Assembly: GCF_016863635.1 (NCBI RefSeq)
Contig: NZ_BOPG01000045.1
Span: 186,001-250,000, forward strand
Length of the DNA: 64,000 nucleotides
Reading direction: 5' to 3'
Origin: Virgisporangium aurantiacum
GTDB lineage: Bacteria; Actinomycetota; Actinomycetes; Mycobacteriales; Micromonosporaceae
Part shown: piece after piece, positions 7,905 to 15,476 of the stretch
Position numbering within the stretch: the first letter of the stretch is position 1
Layout of the letters: each line of letters begins with the position of its first letter
The notes under the pieces: model-generated
What the model saw: the letters and a program-made list of their open reading frames with translations, nothing else
What the model was told of the DNA's origin: nothing
The model's database searches: none
Program-made: the position numbers and the translations under genes

Positions 7905-10607
7905 TCAGTTCAGCAGCCCGAGCGCGCGGGCCCGGGCCACCGCCCGCGTGCGGCTGTGGACGCCGAGCTTGCCGTACAGGTGGATCAGGTGGGTCTTGAC
8001 CGTGCTCAGCTCCACGAACAGCGCGGTCGCGATGCCGGCGTTGGAGTGTCCGGCCGCGAGCAGCCGCAGCACCTCCAGTTCGCGCTCGGTCAACGGCTCG
8101 GCGAGAGCGGTTCGGTGGCCCGCCGGCCGCGCCCCACGCAGGTCGGCCAGGAGGGCGGCCATCGGCTCGCCCTCGTCGAGGAAGGGCCGGACGACGCCCT
8201 CCCGTTCGGCCTCGGCGACGGCCGCCGTGAGGGATCCGAGCGCTCCCCGCGAGTCGCCGCGGGCGTCGGCGAGCAGCGCCCGGAGCATCGCCACCCGCGG
8301 CCGCAGCCAGCCCAGTCCGCACTCGTCCGCCAGCCGCCCGGCGGCGTCCAGGTGCCGTTGCGCCCGGTCCAGCAGGTCGGCGTCGCCGGTGGCCCGGCCC
8401 CGCGCGAGGAGGACCCGCGCCGGCGTGACGCCGGTCGCCTCGACGGCGGCGGGGCCGAACCGGAGCAGGTCCGCCAGCGCCGCCGGCCCGACCGGGCCGT
8501 CCCACGCGACGGCGGCGGCCCAGTCGACGGCGCCCGCGCCGTCGTCCGTGGCCAGGCGGATCCGCGCCTCGGCCGCCGCCAGCAGGTGCGCCACCATGGC
8601 GTACGGGCCGTGGCGGACGAGCGGCCGGACCTCGGCCAGCACGGCCTCCGCCCCGGCCGGGTCGCCCTCGGCGAGGCGCAGCCGGACGACGGGCAGGCTC
8701 GCGAGCAGGACCAGCGGCGGCGCGTTCCCGAACTCGCGCGGGGCGGCGAGGCCGTCCATCGCCAGCGGCAGGGCCGCGTCGAGGTCGTTCGCGTCGAGCA
8801 GCGCGTCGGCCAGCGCGGTCTGCAGCCGCCCGACGATCGAGGGGACGACCTGGTCGCGGGCCTGGGCCAGCGCCGCCTGCCCGGTGGCCAGCGCCTCCCG
8901 GCGGGCGCCACGCAGTCGCAGGACGCTGACCTGCTGGGTGGTCGCCGTCAGGTCGCCCTGCGCCAGCCCGGCCGCGCGGTTCGCCGTCGCGGCGCCGGCG
9001 AAGGCCCGTTCGGCCCCGTCGAGCCGGCCCAGTGCGAGCGCGGCCTGGCCGAGGCTGACGCCGGCGATGCTCCGGTAGGCCGTCTCCGCCGGCGGCAGGT
9101 CGGCCAGCGCCTGTTCCGCCCACGTCACGGCCTGCTCCGGTGCGGCGTCCGGCGCGACGGTGGCCAGGTACGCCCGGGTGGCGGCGACCGCGCCGCGCGC
9201 GGCCACGTCGTCGGGCGTCAGCGCTGATGCGGCCGCGTCGTCGGGCGTCAGCGCGGCCTCGGCCGCCTCGATCCACGCCGTGGCGGGTTGCAGTTCGACC
9301 CGGTGGATCAGGAGCCAGGCCCGGGCCAGGCAGAGCAGCGGCCGGCTCCGGACGACCGGGTCGGGCAGCGCCGCCAGCCAGTCGGCCAGCCGCCGGTGGA
9401 CGCTCATGGTCGCGAACATGGTGGGCGTCAGCGCCTCGATCCACGGGACGGCGTCCTCGGCGGCGCCACCGGCCAACGCGTGCCCGATCGCCTCCGGCAG
9501 CAGCTCATGCCGTCCGAACCAGGCGCCGGCCCGCCGGTGCAGCGCCGCCACCGCCTCCGGCCCGGCCTCCCGGACCAGGCGGGCCCGCGACGCGTCGGCG
9601 AAGAGGCGGTGGAAGCGGTACCAGACCCGTTCGTCGTCCAGCGGCACCAGGAACAGGTTGGCCCGCTCCAGACCCTCCAGGATCTCCTGGCTGTCGGCTG
9701 TCTCCACCAGAGCGGTCTCCACCAGGGTGTCGCACAGCGGTGCGCACAGCCGGTCGAGCACGCTGGTGGCCAGCAGGAAGCGGCGGGTCGCCGGCGGCTG
9801 CCGCTCCAGCACCTCGGCCAGCAGGTAGTCGGCGACCAGCCGGTGCCCGCCGGTGAAGGCGGACACCACCGCCGCCGGGTCGGGCCGGTCGTGCAGGGCG
9901 AGCCCGGCCAGCTGCAGGCCGGCCGCCCAGCCTTCGGTGCGCTCCACCAGCACCGTCACCTGCGCCGCCGGCAGGCACAGCCCGGCCAGCAACGCGGCCG
10001 CCTCCGCGACGCTGAAACTCAGGTCCGGCGCGCGCACCTCGACCAGGTGGCGGCGGGCCCGCAGTTGCGGCAGCGGCAGCGGCGGGTCCTCCCGGCCGGC
10101 GATCACCAGGTGCAGCGAAGGTGGCAGATGGTCGAGCAGGAAGACGACCGCGGCGTGCACGGCGGGGTCGCGGACGACGTGGTAGTCGTCCAGGACGAGG
10201 ACACCGGGGGAGGGCAGCGCGGCCAGGTCGTTGACCAGTTCGGTGACCACGACCTCGGCGCGCGGCGGCGGCTGGGCCTCGAGCCAGGCCGACGCCTTCC
10301 GTCCGCAGGCGGGCGCGAACACCTGGCAGGCGGCGACGAGGTAGCGGAGCACCTGGTCGGCCGTCTGGTCGCGGTCGTCGAGGGTGAGCCACGCGGCCGG
10401 GCGGTCGAGTTGGGCGAGCCAGGCCGCCAGCAGGCTGGTCTTGCCGGCACCGGCCGGTGCCGACAGCAGCGAGCACCGGCCCGCGGCCAGACCGGCGTTG
10501 AGTCGCGTGATCAAGCGGGGACGGGGCACCAGGTCGGCACGCGGCCGGGGAACGAACAGCTTGGTTGCCAGCAGCAGCCCACCTGCCACCGACGGGATCC
10601 GACCCAT
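7905..10607 (-). CDS. MalT-type LuxR-family ATP-dependent transcriptional regulator
   Basis: About 900 residues, a full-size large LuxR (LAL/MalT) regulator. The N-terminus starts LLLATKLFVPRPRADLVPRPRL, as in the family. Walker A is PAGAGKTS (51-58) and Walker B is VLVLDDYHVV (about 135-145). A long helical, TPR-like middle follows (about 430-800). The C-terminal LuxR helix-turn-helix is LTERELEVLRLLAAG...STVKTHLIHLYGKL (about 838-890). Such proteins bind an inducer, oligomerise with ATP and activate promoters. It sits 90 bases upstream of the methyltransferase on the same strand. Two adjacent copies of a decapeptide-like SALTPDD/AAASALTPDD segment (DNA near 9214-9262) show a short internal duplication. 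Confidence 0.93.
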   Translation of the reverse strand: MGRIPSVAGGLLLATKLFVPRPRADLVPRPRLITRLNAGLAAGRCSLLSAPAGAGKTSLLAAWLAQLDRPAAWLTLDDRDQTADQVLRYLVAACQVFAPACGRKASAWLEAQPPPRAEVVVTELVNDLAALPSPGVLVLDDYHVVRDPAVHAAVVFLLDHLPPSLHLVIAGREDPPLPLPQLRARRHLVEVRAPDLSFSVAEAAALLAGLCLPAAQVTVLVERTEGWAAGLQLAGLALHDRPDPAAVVSAFTGGHRLVADYLLAEVLERQPPATRRFLLATSVLDRLCAPLCDTLVETALVETADSQEILEGLERANLFLVPLDDERVWYRFHRLFADASRARLVREAGPEAVAALHRRAGAWFGRHELLPEAIGHALAGGAAEDAVPWIEALTPTMFATMSVHRRLADWLAALPDPVVRSRPLLCLARAWLLIHRVELQPATAWIEAAEAALTPDDAAASALTPDDVAARGAVAATRAYLATVAPDAAPEQAVTWAEQALADLPPAETAYRSIAGVSLGQAALALGRLDGAERAFAGAATANRAAGLAQGDLTATTQQVSVLRLRGARREALATGQAALAQARDQVVPSIVGRLQTALADALLDANDLDAALPLAMDGLAAPREFGNAPPLVLLASLPVVRLRLAEGDPAGAEAVLAEVRPLVRHGPYAMVAHLLAAAEARIRLATDDGAGAVDWAAAVAWDGPVGPAALADLLRFGPAAVEATGVTPARVLLARGRATGDADLLDRAQRHLDAAGRLADECGLGWLRPRVAMLRALLADARGDSRGALGSLTAAVAEAEREGVVRPFLDEGEPMAALLADLRGARPAGHRTALAEPLTERELEVLRLLAAGHSNAGIATALFVELSTVKTHLIHLYGKLGVHSRTRAVARARALGLLN

Positions 10608-10673
10608 GCCCGCCCCAATCCGGCGCCCGGGTAACCAAGGTACCGAACCGCGGGTAGCGCTTACCATCGATGC

Positions 10674-11237
10674 GTGGCGGGTCTGCTGCCGCGGATGAGC
10701 CTGGAGCCGGCGCCCGGTTACCGCCGGTTCGTCGAGTGCCGTTTCGAGGCGCTGCGACGCGATGCGCGGCGGCTGGCCAATCCCGGGCAGGACGTCGACG
10801 AGGTGTGCACGAACGTGCTGGCCGACGTCGCCCTGCGGTGGCGCTGGCTCGAGATCCTGCGGGTGTGGCTGCGCCGGCCCGATCCGGCGGGGGCGTACCT
10901 CGGCGTCGCGCTGGCCCGCCGCACCGCGCCGTGGCGTCCGGACTCGCCGGAGACCCGGGTCGAGCCGGACGACTATCGCGAGATCGAGGTGTTCACCGAC
11001 CTGGTGCCCGCCCGCTGGACCGCTCCGCCCGCGGCGACGGGTGCGGCCGCCGGGCCCGCGGCGACGAGTGCGGCCGTCCGGATCGCCGCGGTGCGGCCGT
11101 TGCCACCACCCCCGCCGTCGGCGGACGTCGAGGCGGTGATCGCGTGGCTGCACGCCCACGAGACCTACGAACGGTACCGGCGCGTGGTGACCGGGACCGC
11201 GGCCGCGATCGCCGTCGCGGTGATGTTCACCGTCTAA
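10674..11237 (+). CDS. Small membrane-tailed protein resembling sigma-factor region 2
   Basis: 187 residues (GTG 10674; alternative ATG 10695). The N-terminal part, YRRFVECRFEALRRDARRLA then GQDVDEVCTNVLADVALRW and PAGAYLGVALARRTAPWR, follows the layout of ECF sigma region 2 (SigE-like AED-VQ-AL...RW pattern). No region 4 helix-turn-helix follows. Instead come a low-complexity Ala/Pro linker, a short helix (VEAVIAWLHAHETYERYRRVV) and one C-terminal hydrophobic segment (TGTAAAIAVAVMFTV). Resemblance is by eye only. It could be a degenerate sigma factor, a membrane-tethered partner protein, or an unrelated helical protein. It is divergent from the MalT-like regulator. Confidence 0.72.
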   Translation: MAGLLPRMSLEPAPGYRRFVECRFEALRRDARRLANPGQDVDEVCTNVLADVALRWRWLEILRVWLRRPDPAGAYLGVALARRTAPWRPDSPETRVEPDDYREIEVFTDLVPARWTAPPAATGAAAGPAATSAAVRIAAVRPLPPPPPSADVEAVIAWLHAHETYERYRRVVTGTAAAIAVAVMFTV

Positions 11238-11277
11238 ATCGCTGGCCCCGCCGGCCCGGACCGGGTTGAGTCACCGT

Positions 11278-11856
11278 GTGGACCTCGAAACACCGCGCCT
11301 GCGCGTCCGTGAACTCACACCGGGCGACCTCGACGCCGTGCACGCGATCCTCGACCTCGACCTGTCCATGAACCCGTGCACCCGGCCGGAGCGGGCCCGG
11401 TGGCTCGACTGGACGATCCTCGGCTACGAGCAGCAGCGGCGGCTGCACCAGATGCCCTACGGCGACCGGGGCGTCGTGCTCAGGAGCACCGGCGAACTGG
11501 TCGGCCTCGCCGGGCTCGTGCCGTCGATGATGCCGTTCGGCCTGCTGCCGCATCACCCCGACACGTCGGCGCACAACATCCCGGAGGTCGGCCTGTTCTG
11601 GGCCGTCGCGTCCGCCCACCAGCGCAACGGTTACGCCGCCGAGGCGGGCGCCGCGCTGGTGGACTTCGCGTTCAGGCAGTGGCAGGTGCGCCGGATCGTC
11701 GCCACCACCGAGGACACCAACGCGGCCTCGGCCGGCGTCATGCGACGCATCGGCATGCGCGTCGACCGGAACCCGGCTCCGGCGCCGTTCTTCCTGGAAA
11801 CCGTCGGCATCATCGACAACACCGGCGACGAACCGGAGTGGCCGGCTCAGTTCTGA
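11278..11856 (+). CDS. GNAT-family N-acetyltransferase
   Basis: 192 residues from GTG 11278 (a TTG at 11266 would add four). The start LETPRLRVRELTPGDLDAVHAIL is typical of RimJ/RimL-like GNAT enzymes, which transfer acetyl from acetyl-CoA to an amine. The acetyl-CoA-binding motif A is degenerate but placed correctly: VGLFWAVASAHQRNGYAAEAGAALVDFAF (about 103-131). The closing RRIVATTEDTNAASAGVMRRIGMRVD segment is also typical. Its 3' end overlaps the convergent protease gene by 10 bases. The substrate is unknown. Confidence 0.9.
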   Translation: MDLETPRLRVRELTPGDLDAVHAILDLDLSMNPCTRPERARWLDWTILGYEQQRRLHQMPYGDRGVVLRSTGELVGLAGLVPSMMPFGLLPHHPDTSAHNIPEVGLFWAVASAHQRNGYAAEAGAALVDFAFRQWQVRRIVATTEDTNAASAGVMRRIGMRVDRNPAPAPFFLETVGIIDNTGDEPEWPAQF

Positions 11857-13034
11857 GGCGCGCGCACCATGCCGTTGCCGACGTCGGCCGGCCGGAAGCC
11901 CGGCTTCAACCCGTCGGTCACCGCCGAACCCACGAGGCGGTCGGTGTAGCGCTGCAACGAGAACTGGTTGGCCTTCATCAGCTTCTCCGCCCACAGCGCG
12001 GCGACGCCGGCGACGTGGGGCGTCGCCATGCTGGTGCCGCTCATCGTGGTCAACCCGCCGCCGGCCCGGGCCGACAGCACGTCGACGCCCGGCCCCGACA
12101 GGCGCGCGCCGTAGTTCGAGAAGCTCGCGATGCTGAATCCGGCCGGATCCGGGCCGAGCGCGGCCACCGAGACCATGCCGTCGGCGGCGGCCGGCGGGCT
12201 CACCGCGATGACGAAGTCCGGGTCCTTGCTGCGCTTGCTCTCGTTGCCCGCGGCCGCGACCATCAGGCACGGACCGGTGAAGGCGGCCCGGGCCGCGACG
12301 AGCGAGGCCAGCCGCTCGAACAGCAGGATGTTGGCGCGGTAGGCCTCCAGCGCCATCGACGTCGCGAGGTCGGTGGGAACGCCGTCCTGTTCGAGGTCGC
12401 TGACGAGCCCCGGGAAGTCCATGCCGAGCGACATCGAGATGACCTGCGCGCCGCTGCCGATCGCCCATTCGATGGCCGTCAGGATGTCGTCGCTGCCGCC
12501 GCCCTTCGAGCCGAGCACCTTGCCGATGACGGCGGTGCCCACGCCGGGCGCCACGCCGATCCGCTTGCCGTCGACGTTGCGGCCGAAGATCGTGCCGGCG
12601 CAGTGCGTGCCGTGCCCGTGCGCGTCGTCGTCGCCTTCGGAGGTGAAGTTCTTCCGGACCAGTTCGACGCCCCGGAACGCCGGGTGGTTCGGGTCGATGC
12701 CGGTGTCGAGGACCGCGACCGTGACGCCGTCGCCGGAGAACGGTGACGTGTCGGCGCCGACGGCGGGGATGCCCCACGCGACGGTCGACGCGGTCGGCTG
12801 GGACTCGTCGGCCAGTTCGACCGGACGGATGAGTTTCATGGGGAAGACCAGTGCGACGGCCTCGATGTCGGCGCGGCGGTTGAGGTCCGCCGCGTCGGCG
12901 GCCGTCAACGCCTCCACCTCGACCTTGACGGGTACCGACTCGGGTCCGACTCCGGCCGGCCCCGGCGACGTCGGGTCGTCCCGGGTCTCCCGCGTCTCCG
13001 TGCGCCGCAGGATGACGTGCTTGGTTCGTAGCAT
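11847..13034 (-). CDS. S8-family subtilisin-like serine protease
   Basis: 395 residues. The catalytic triad is Asp110 (VAVLDTGID), His141 (HGHGTHCAG) and Ser335 (MSGTSMATPHVAG), with oxyanion Asn264 in AAAGNES. There is no signal peptide; residues 1-85 form a short pro-region-like segment, so an intracellular or unconventionally exported enzyme is likely. ATG 13034 was chosen; a GTG at 13049 in frame would add MGEPA. The C-terminus is shorter than in large exported subtilases. It stands alone between the acetyltransferase and the two-component system. Confidence 0.93.
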   Translation of the reverse strand: MLRTKHVILRRTETRETRDDPTSPGPAGVGPESVPVKVEVEALTAADAADLNRRADIEAVALVFPMKLIRPVELADESQPTASTVAWGIPAVGADTSPFSGDGVTVAVLDTGIDPNHPAFRGVELVRKNFTSEGDDDAHGHGTHCAGTIFGRNVDGKRIGVAPGVGTAVIGKVLGSKGGGSDDILTAIEWAIGSGAQVISMSLGMDFPGLVSDLEQDGVPTDLATSMALEAYRANILLFERLASLVAARAAFTGPCLMVAAAGNESKRSKDPDFVIAVSPPAAADGMVSVAALGPDPAGFSIASFSNYGARLSGPGVDVLSARAGGGLTTMSGTSMATPHVAGVAALWAEKLMKANQFSLQRYTDRLVGSAVTDGLKPGFRPADVGNGMVRAPQN

Positions 13035-13150
13035 GGCTGGCTCACCCACCCCTTCGGAGATGTGATGCCGACCGTACTGGTCACGGAGCGGTGTGTGACG
13101 TCACATCACTCCATCAGTCACTGTCCGCATCCCGACCACGCCGCGATGTA

Positions 13151-13822
13151 TCAGGTGTCACCGGGTGTGACCAGACCGGTCTCGTACGCCAGCACCACCG
13201 CCTGGGCGCGGTCGCGCAGCGAGAGCTTGGCGAAGATCCGGGCGACGTGCGTCTTCACGGTCGCCTCGCTGAGCGTCAGCGCGGCGGCGAGTTCGGTGTT
13301 GGACAGGCCGCGGCCGAGCAGGGTCAGCACCTCCAGCTCGCGCGGCGTCAGCGCGGTGAGGTCGCGGTGGACGGCGGGCGTCGCGCCGGCGCCCGCGCGC
13401 TCGGTGGCGAACCGCTGGACGAGCCGGCGGGTGATCGAGGGCGCCAGGAGGGCGTCGCCGGTGTCGACGAGGCGCACGGCGGCGGCGAGGTGGTCGGCGG
13501 TGACGTCCTTGAGGAGGAACCCGCTGGCGCCGATCGACAGCGCGGCGTAGACGTACCGGTCGAGGTCGAACGTGGTGAGCATGAGGACGCGGCAGCGCGG
13601 GCTGTGCTCGAGGATCCGCCGGGTCGCCTCCAGCCCGTCCATCGTCGGCATGCGGATGTCCATGAGGACGACGTCGGGCTGCAGCCGCCGCTCGGCCGAC
13701 ACCGCCTCGACGCCGTCGCCCGCCTCGCCGACCACGTCGATGCCGCGGGCGGTGAGGATCAGGCGGAAGCCGGTGCGGATGAGCTCCTGGTCGTCGACGA
13801 TCAAAACCTTCGGCGACGTCAT
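13151..13822 (-). CDS. NarL/LuxR-type response regulator
   Basis: 223 residues. The receiver domain (1-120) has acidic pocket Asp10/Asp11, phospho-acceptor Asp55 in VVLMDIRMP, the switch Thr in MLTTFD and Lys in LLKD. The C-terminal LuxR helix-turn-helix (about 155-215) reads LTPRELEVLTLLGRGLSNTELAAALTLSEATVKTHVARIF. It is translationally coupled to the kinase gene by an ATGA overlap. The divergent MacB-type ABC exporter is its likely target. Confidence 0.95.
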   Translation of the reverse strand: MTSPKVLIVDDQELIRTGFRLILTARGIDVVGEAGDGVEAVSAERRLQPDVVLMDIRMPTMDGLEATRRILEHSPRCRVLMLTTFDLDRYVYAALSIGASGFLLKDVTADHLAAAVRLVDTGDALLAPSITRRLVQRFATERAGAGATPAVHRDLTALTPRELEVLTLLGRGLSNTELAAALTLSEATVKTHVARIFAKLSLRDRAQAVVLAYETGLVTPGDT

Positions 13823-14631
13823 GAGGAGTCCACCGGGATTCGGGCGCGGACCCGGTACCCACCTCCGAGGCGCCGGCGGGCGTCGAGGTCGCCGCCGTAG
13901 ACCGCGACCCGCTCCCGCAGCCCCATGAGACCCCGCCCGGTGCCGTCGCCGTCGCGCGGTCCGGGCTTGTCGCCGGTCAGGACACTGGGACCGCCGGTGA
14001 GCACCTCGACGCGCACCGAGCGCTCGGCGTACCGGATCGTCACCTCGGCCTTCCCGCCGCTGCCGTGCTTGACCGCGTTCGTCAGCGCCTCCTGCACGAT
14101 CCGGTAGGCGGTGACGTCGACCCCGGACGGCAGCGGCCGGGGCTCGCCGGAGATGCGCACCTCCACCGGAAGGCCGGCGAACGCGATCCGGTCGATCAAC
14201 GGGCTCAGCCGGCCGAGGCTCGGCTGGGGAGCGAGATCGGTCGAATCGGTACCGTCGGCCGCGGGGGCCAGCAGGCCGAGGAGGTGGCGCAGTTCGGTCA
14301 TCGTGGTGCGGCCGGCACGCTCCACGGCCGACAGCGCCGCCGAGGCGTCGTCGGGCAGCGACGTGAGCACCTCGCGCGCGGCGGCGGCCTGCACGATCAT
14401 CAGGCTGACGTTGTGGCTGACGATGTCGTGGAGTTCCCGCGCAATGCGGGCACGCTCGGCGTCGACGGCGGTGCGGGCCGCGCTCTCCCGTTCACGTTCG
14501 AGGAGCCAGCCGCGCTCCTCCAGCGTCCGACGGTGTCGCCGACGCGTGCGGACGAGCGCGACACCGAGCCAGGCCGCCGACGCGCACGCGACCCCGAGCG
14601 CTGTTACGAGCGCACCGACGAGCCAGCCCAC
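13819..14631 (-). CDS. Sensor histidine kinase (HisKA_3 type)
   Basis: 270 residues, shorter than usual. A single N-terminal transmembrane helix (about 3-27) is followed at once by a coiled, Arg/Glu-rich linker, so there is little or no external sensor. The phospho-acceptor is His68 in ARIARELHDIVSHNVSLM. The ATPase domain has the N-box ALTNAVKHG and a shortened G-box GTGRGLMGLRERV. The GTG start has AAGGTGA six bases upstream. With so little extracytoplasmic part, this may be an intramembrane-sensing kinase reading the state of the adjacent ABC transporter; that is inference. Confidence 0.93.
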   Translation of the reverse strand: MGWLVGALVTALGVACASAAWLGVALVRTRRRHRRTLEERGWLLERERESAARTAVDAERARIARELHDIVSHNVSLMIVQAAAAREVLTSLPDDASAALSAVERAGRTTMTELRHLLGLLAPAADGTDSTDLAPQPSLGRLSPLIDRIAFAGLPVEVRISGEPRPLPSGVDVTAYRIVQEALTNAVKHGSGGKAEVTIRYAERSVRVEVLTGGPSVLTGDKPGPRDGDGTGRGLMGLRERVAVYGGDLDARRRLGGGYRVRARIPVDSS

Positions 14632-14783
14632 GCCGTCACCTTCATAGGGTCACCTTCACAGATTCCCGACCCGGACCGCATCATGCCCCGGGTCCAGCGT
14701 CGTACATCTCCGGGACTACGGCGCCCGCGGGTTGCATCCCGGGAACGACGACCGGGCAGCACCGGCGACCCTACCGTGCAGCC
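14632..14783. promoter_or_regulatory. Divergent promoter region between kinase and ABC exporter genes
   Basis: 152 bases separate the oppositely oriented kinase and ABC ATPase starts. It holds GC-rich imperfect repeats (CCGGGTC near 14690, CCGGGAC near 14712, CCCGGGAAC near 14740), but no promoter I can place with confidence. A response-regulator site would be expected here. Confidence 0.4.
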
Positions 14784-15476
14784 ATGACCACTGACACCTG
14801 CGTCGTGCGGCTCGACGACGTCCGCAAAGAGTACGGCGACACGACCGCCCTCGACGGCGTGTCGCTCGAGATCCGCAGCGGCGAGGCGGTGGCCGTGATG
14901 GGACCGTCGGGCTGCGGCAAGTCCACGTTGCTGAACATGATCGCGGGTCTCGACCGGCCGACGTCCGGCTCGGTGCGCGTCCACGACCAGGAGCTGGGCC
15001 GGTTGAACGAGACGAAGCTGGCCCTGTTCCGGCGGCACAAGGTCGGCATGATCTTCCAGTTCTTCAACCTGCTCGACGACCTGCCGGCGCTCGACAACGT
15101 GGCGCTCGCCGCCCAGCTCACCGGGTCGCGGGCCGGCGTCGCCCGCAAGCGGGCCCTCGAACTGCTCGACGAACTCGGCGTCGCCGACCGGCGCAACGCC
15201 TACCCGGCGACGCTCAGCGGCGGCCAGCGCCAGCGCGTCGCGGTGGCCCGGGCACTCATCAACCGGCCGGCGCTGCTGATGGCCGACGAGCCCACCGGCG
15301 CGCTCGACAGCCGCGCCGGTGAGCAGGTGATGGACCTGCTGCTCGACCTCAACCAGATCGGTCAGACGCTGCTGATCGTCACCCACGACGAGCGGCTCGC
15401 GACGCGGTGCGCCAGCCGCGTGATCGAGCTGGCCGACGGCCGGATCGCCCGCGAGCGCACCCTGGAACGCGCGTGA
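14784..15476 (+). CDS. ABC transporter ATP-binding protein (MacB/LolD type)
   Basis: 230 residues. Walker A is GPSGCGKST, the Q-loop is in FQFFNLL, the ABC signature is LSGGQRQRVAVARAL, Walker B is LLMADEPTGALD, and the switch His is in VTHDE. The FFNLL Q-loop and TGALDS patterns are typical of MacB/LolD/FtsE-like ATPases, which drive mechanotransmission with FtsX-type permeases rather than classical import. The GTGA overlap with the next gene makes the pair an operon. It is probably controlled by the divergent two-component system. Confidence 0.95.
   Translation: MTTDTCVVRLDDVRKEYGDTTALDGVSLEIRSGEAVAVMGPSGCGKSTLLNMIAGLDRPTSGSVRVHDQELGRLNETKLALFRRHKVGMIFQFFNLLDDLPALDNVALAAQLTGSRAGVARKRALELLDELGVADRRNAYPATLSGGQRQRVAVARALINRPALLMADEPTGALDSRAGEQVMDLLLDLNQIGQTLLIVTHDERLATRCASRVIELADGRIARERTLERA

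Noticed and set aside
14604..15386. Extended minus-strand frame reading MKVTAWAGSSVRS at its end, possibly a kinase start
   Set aside because: It is out of frame with the kinase; the GTG at 14631 with AAGGTGA gives the right N-terminal helix.
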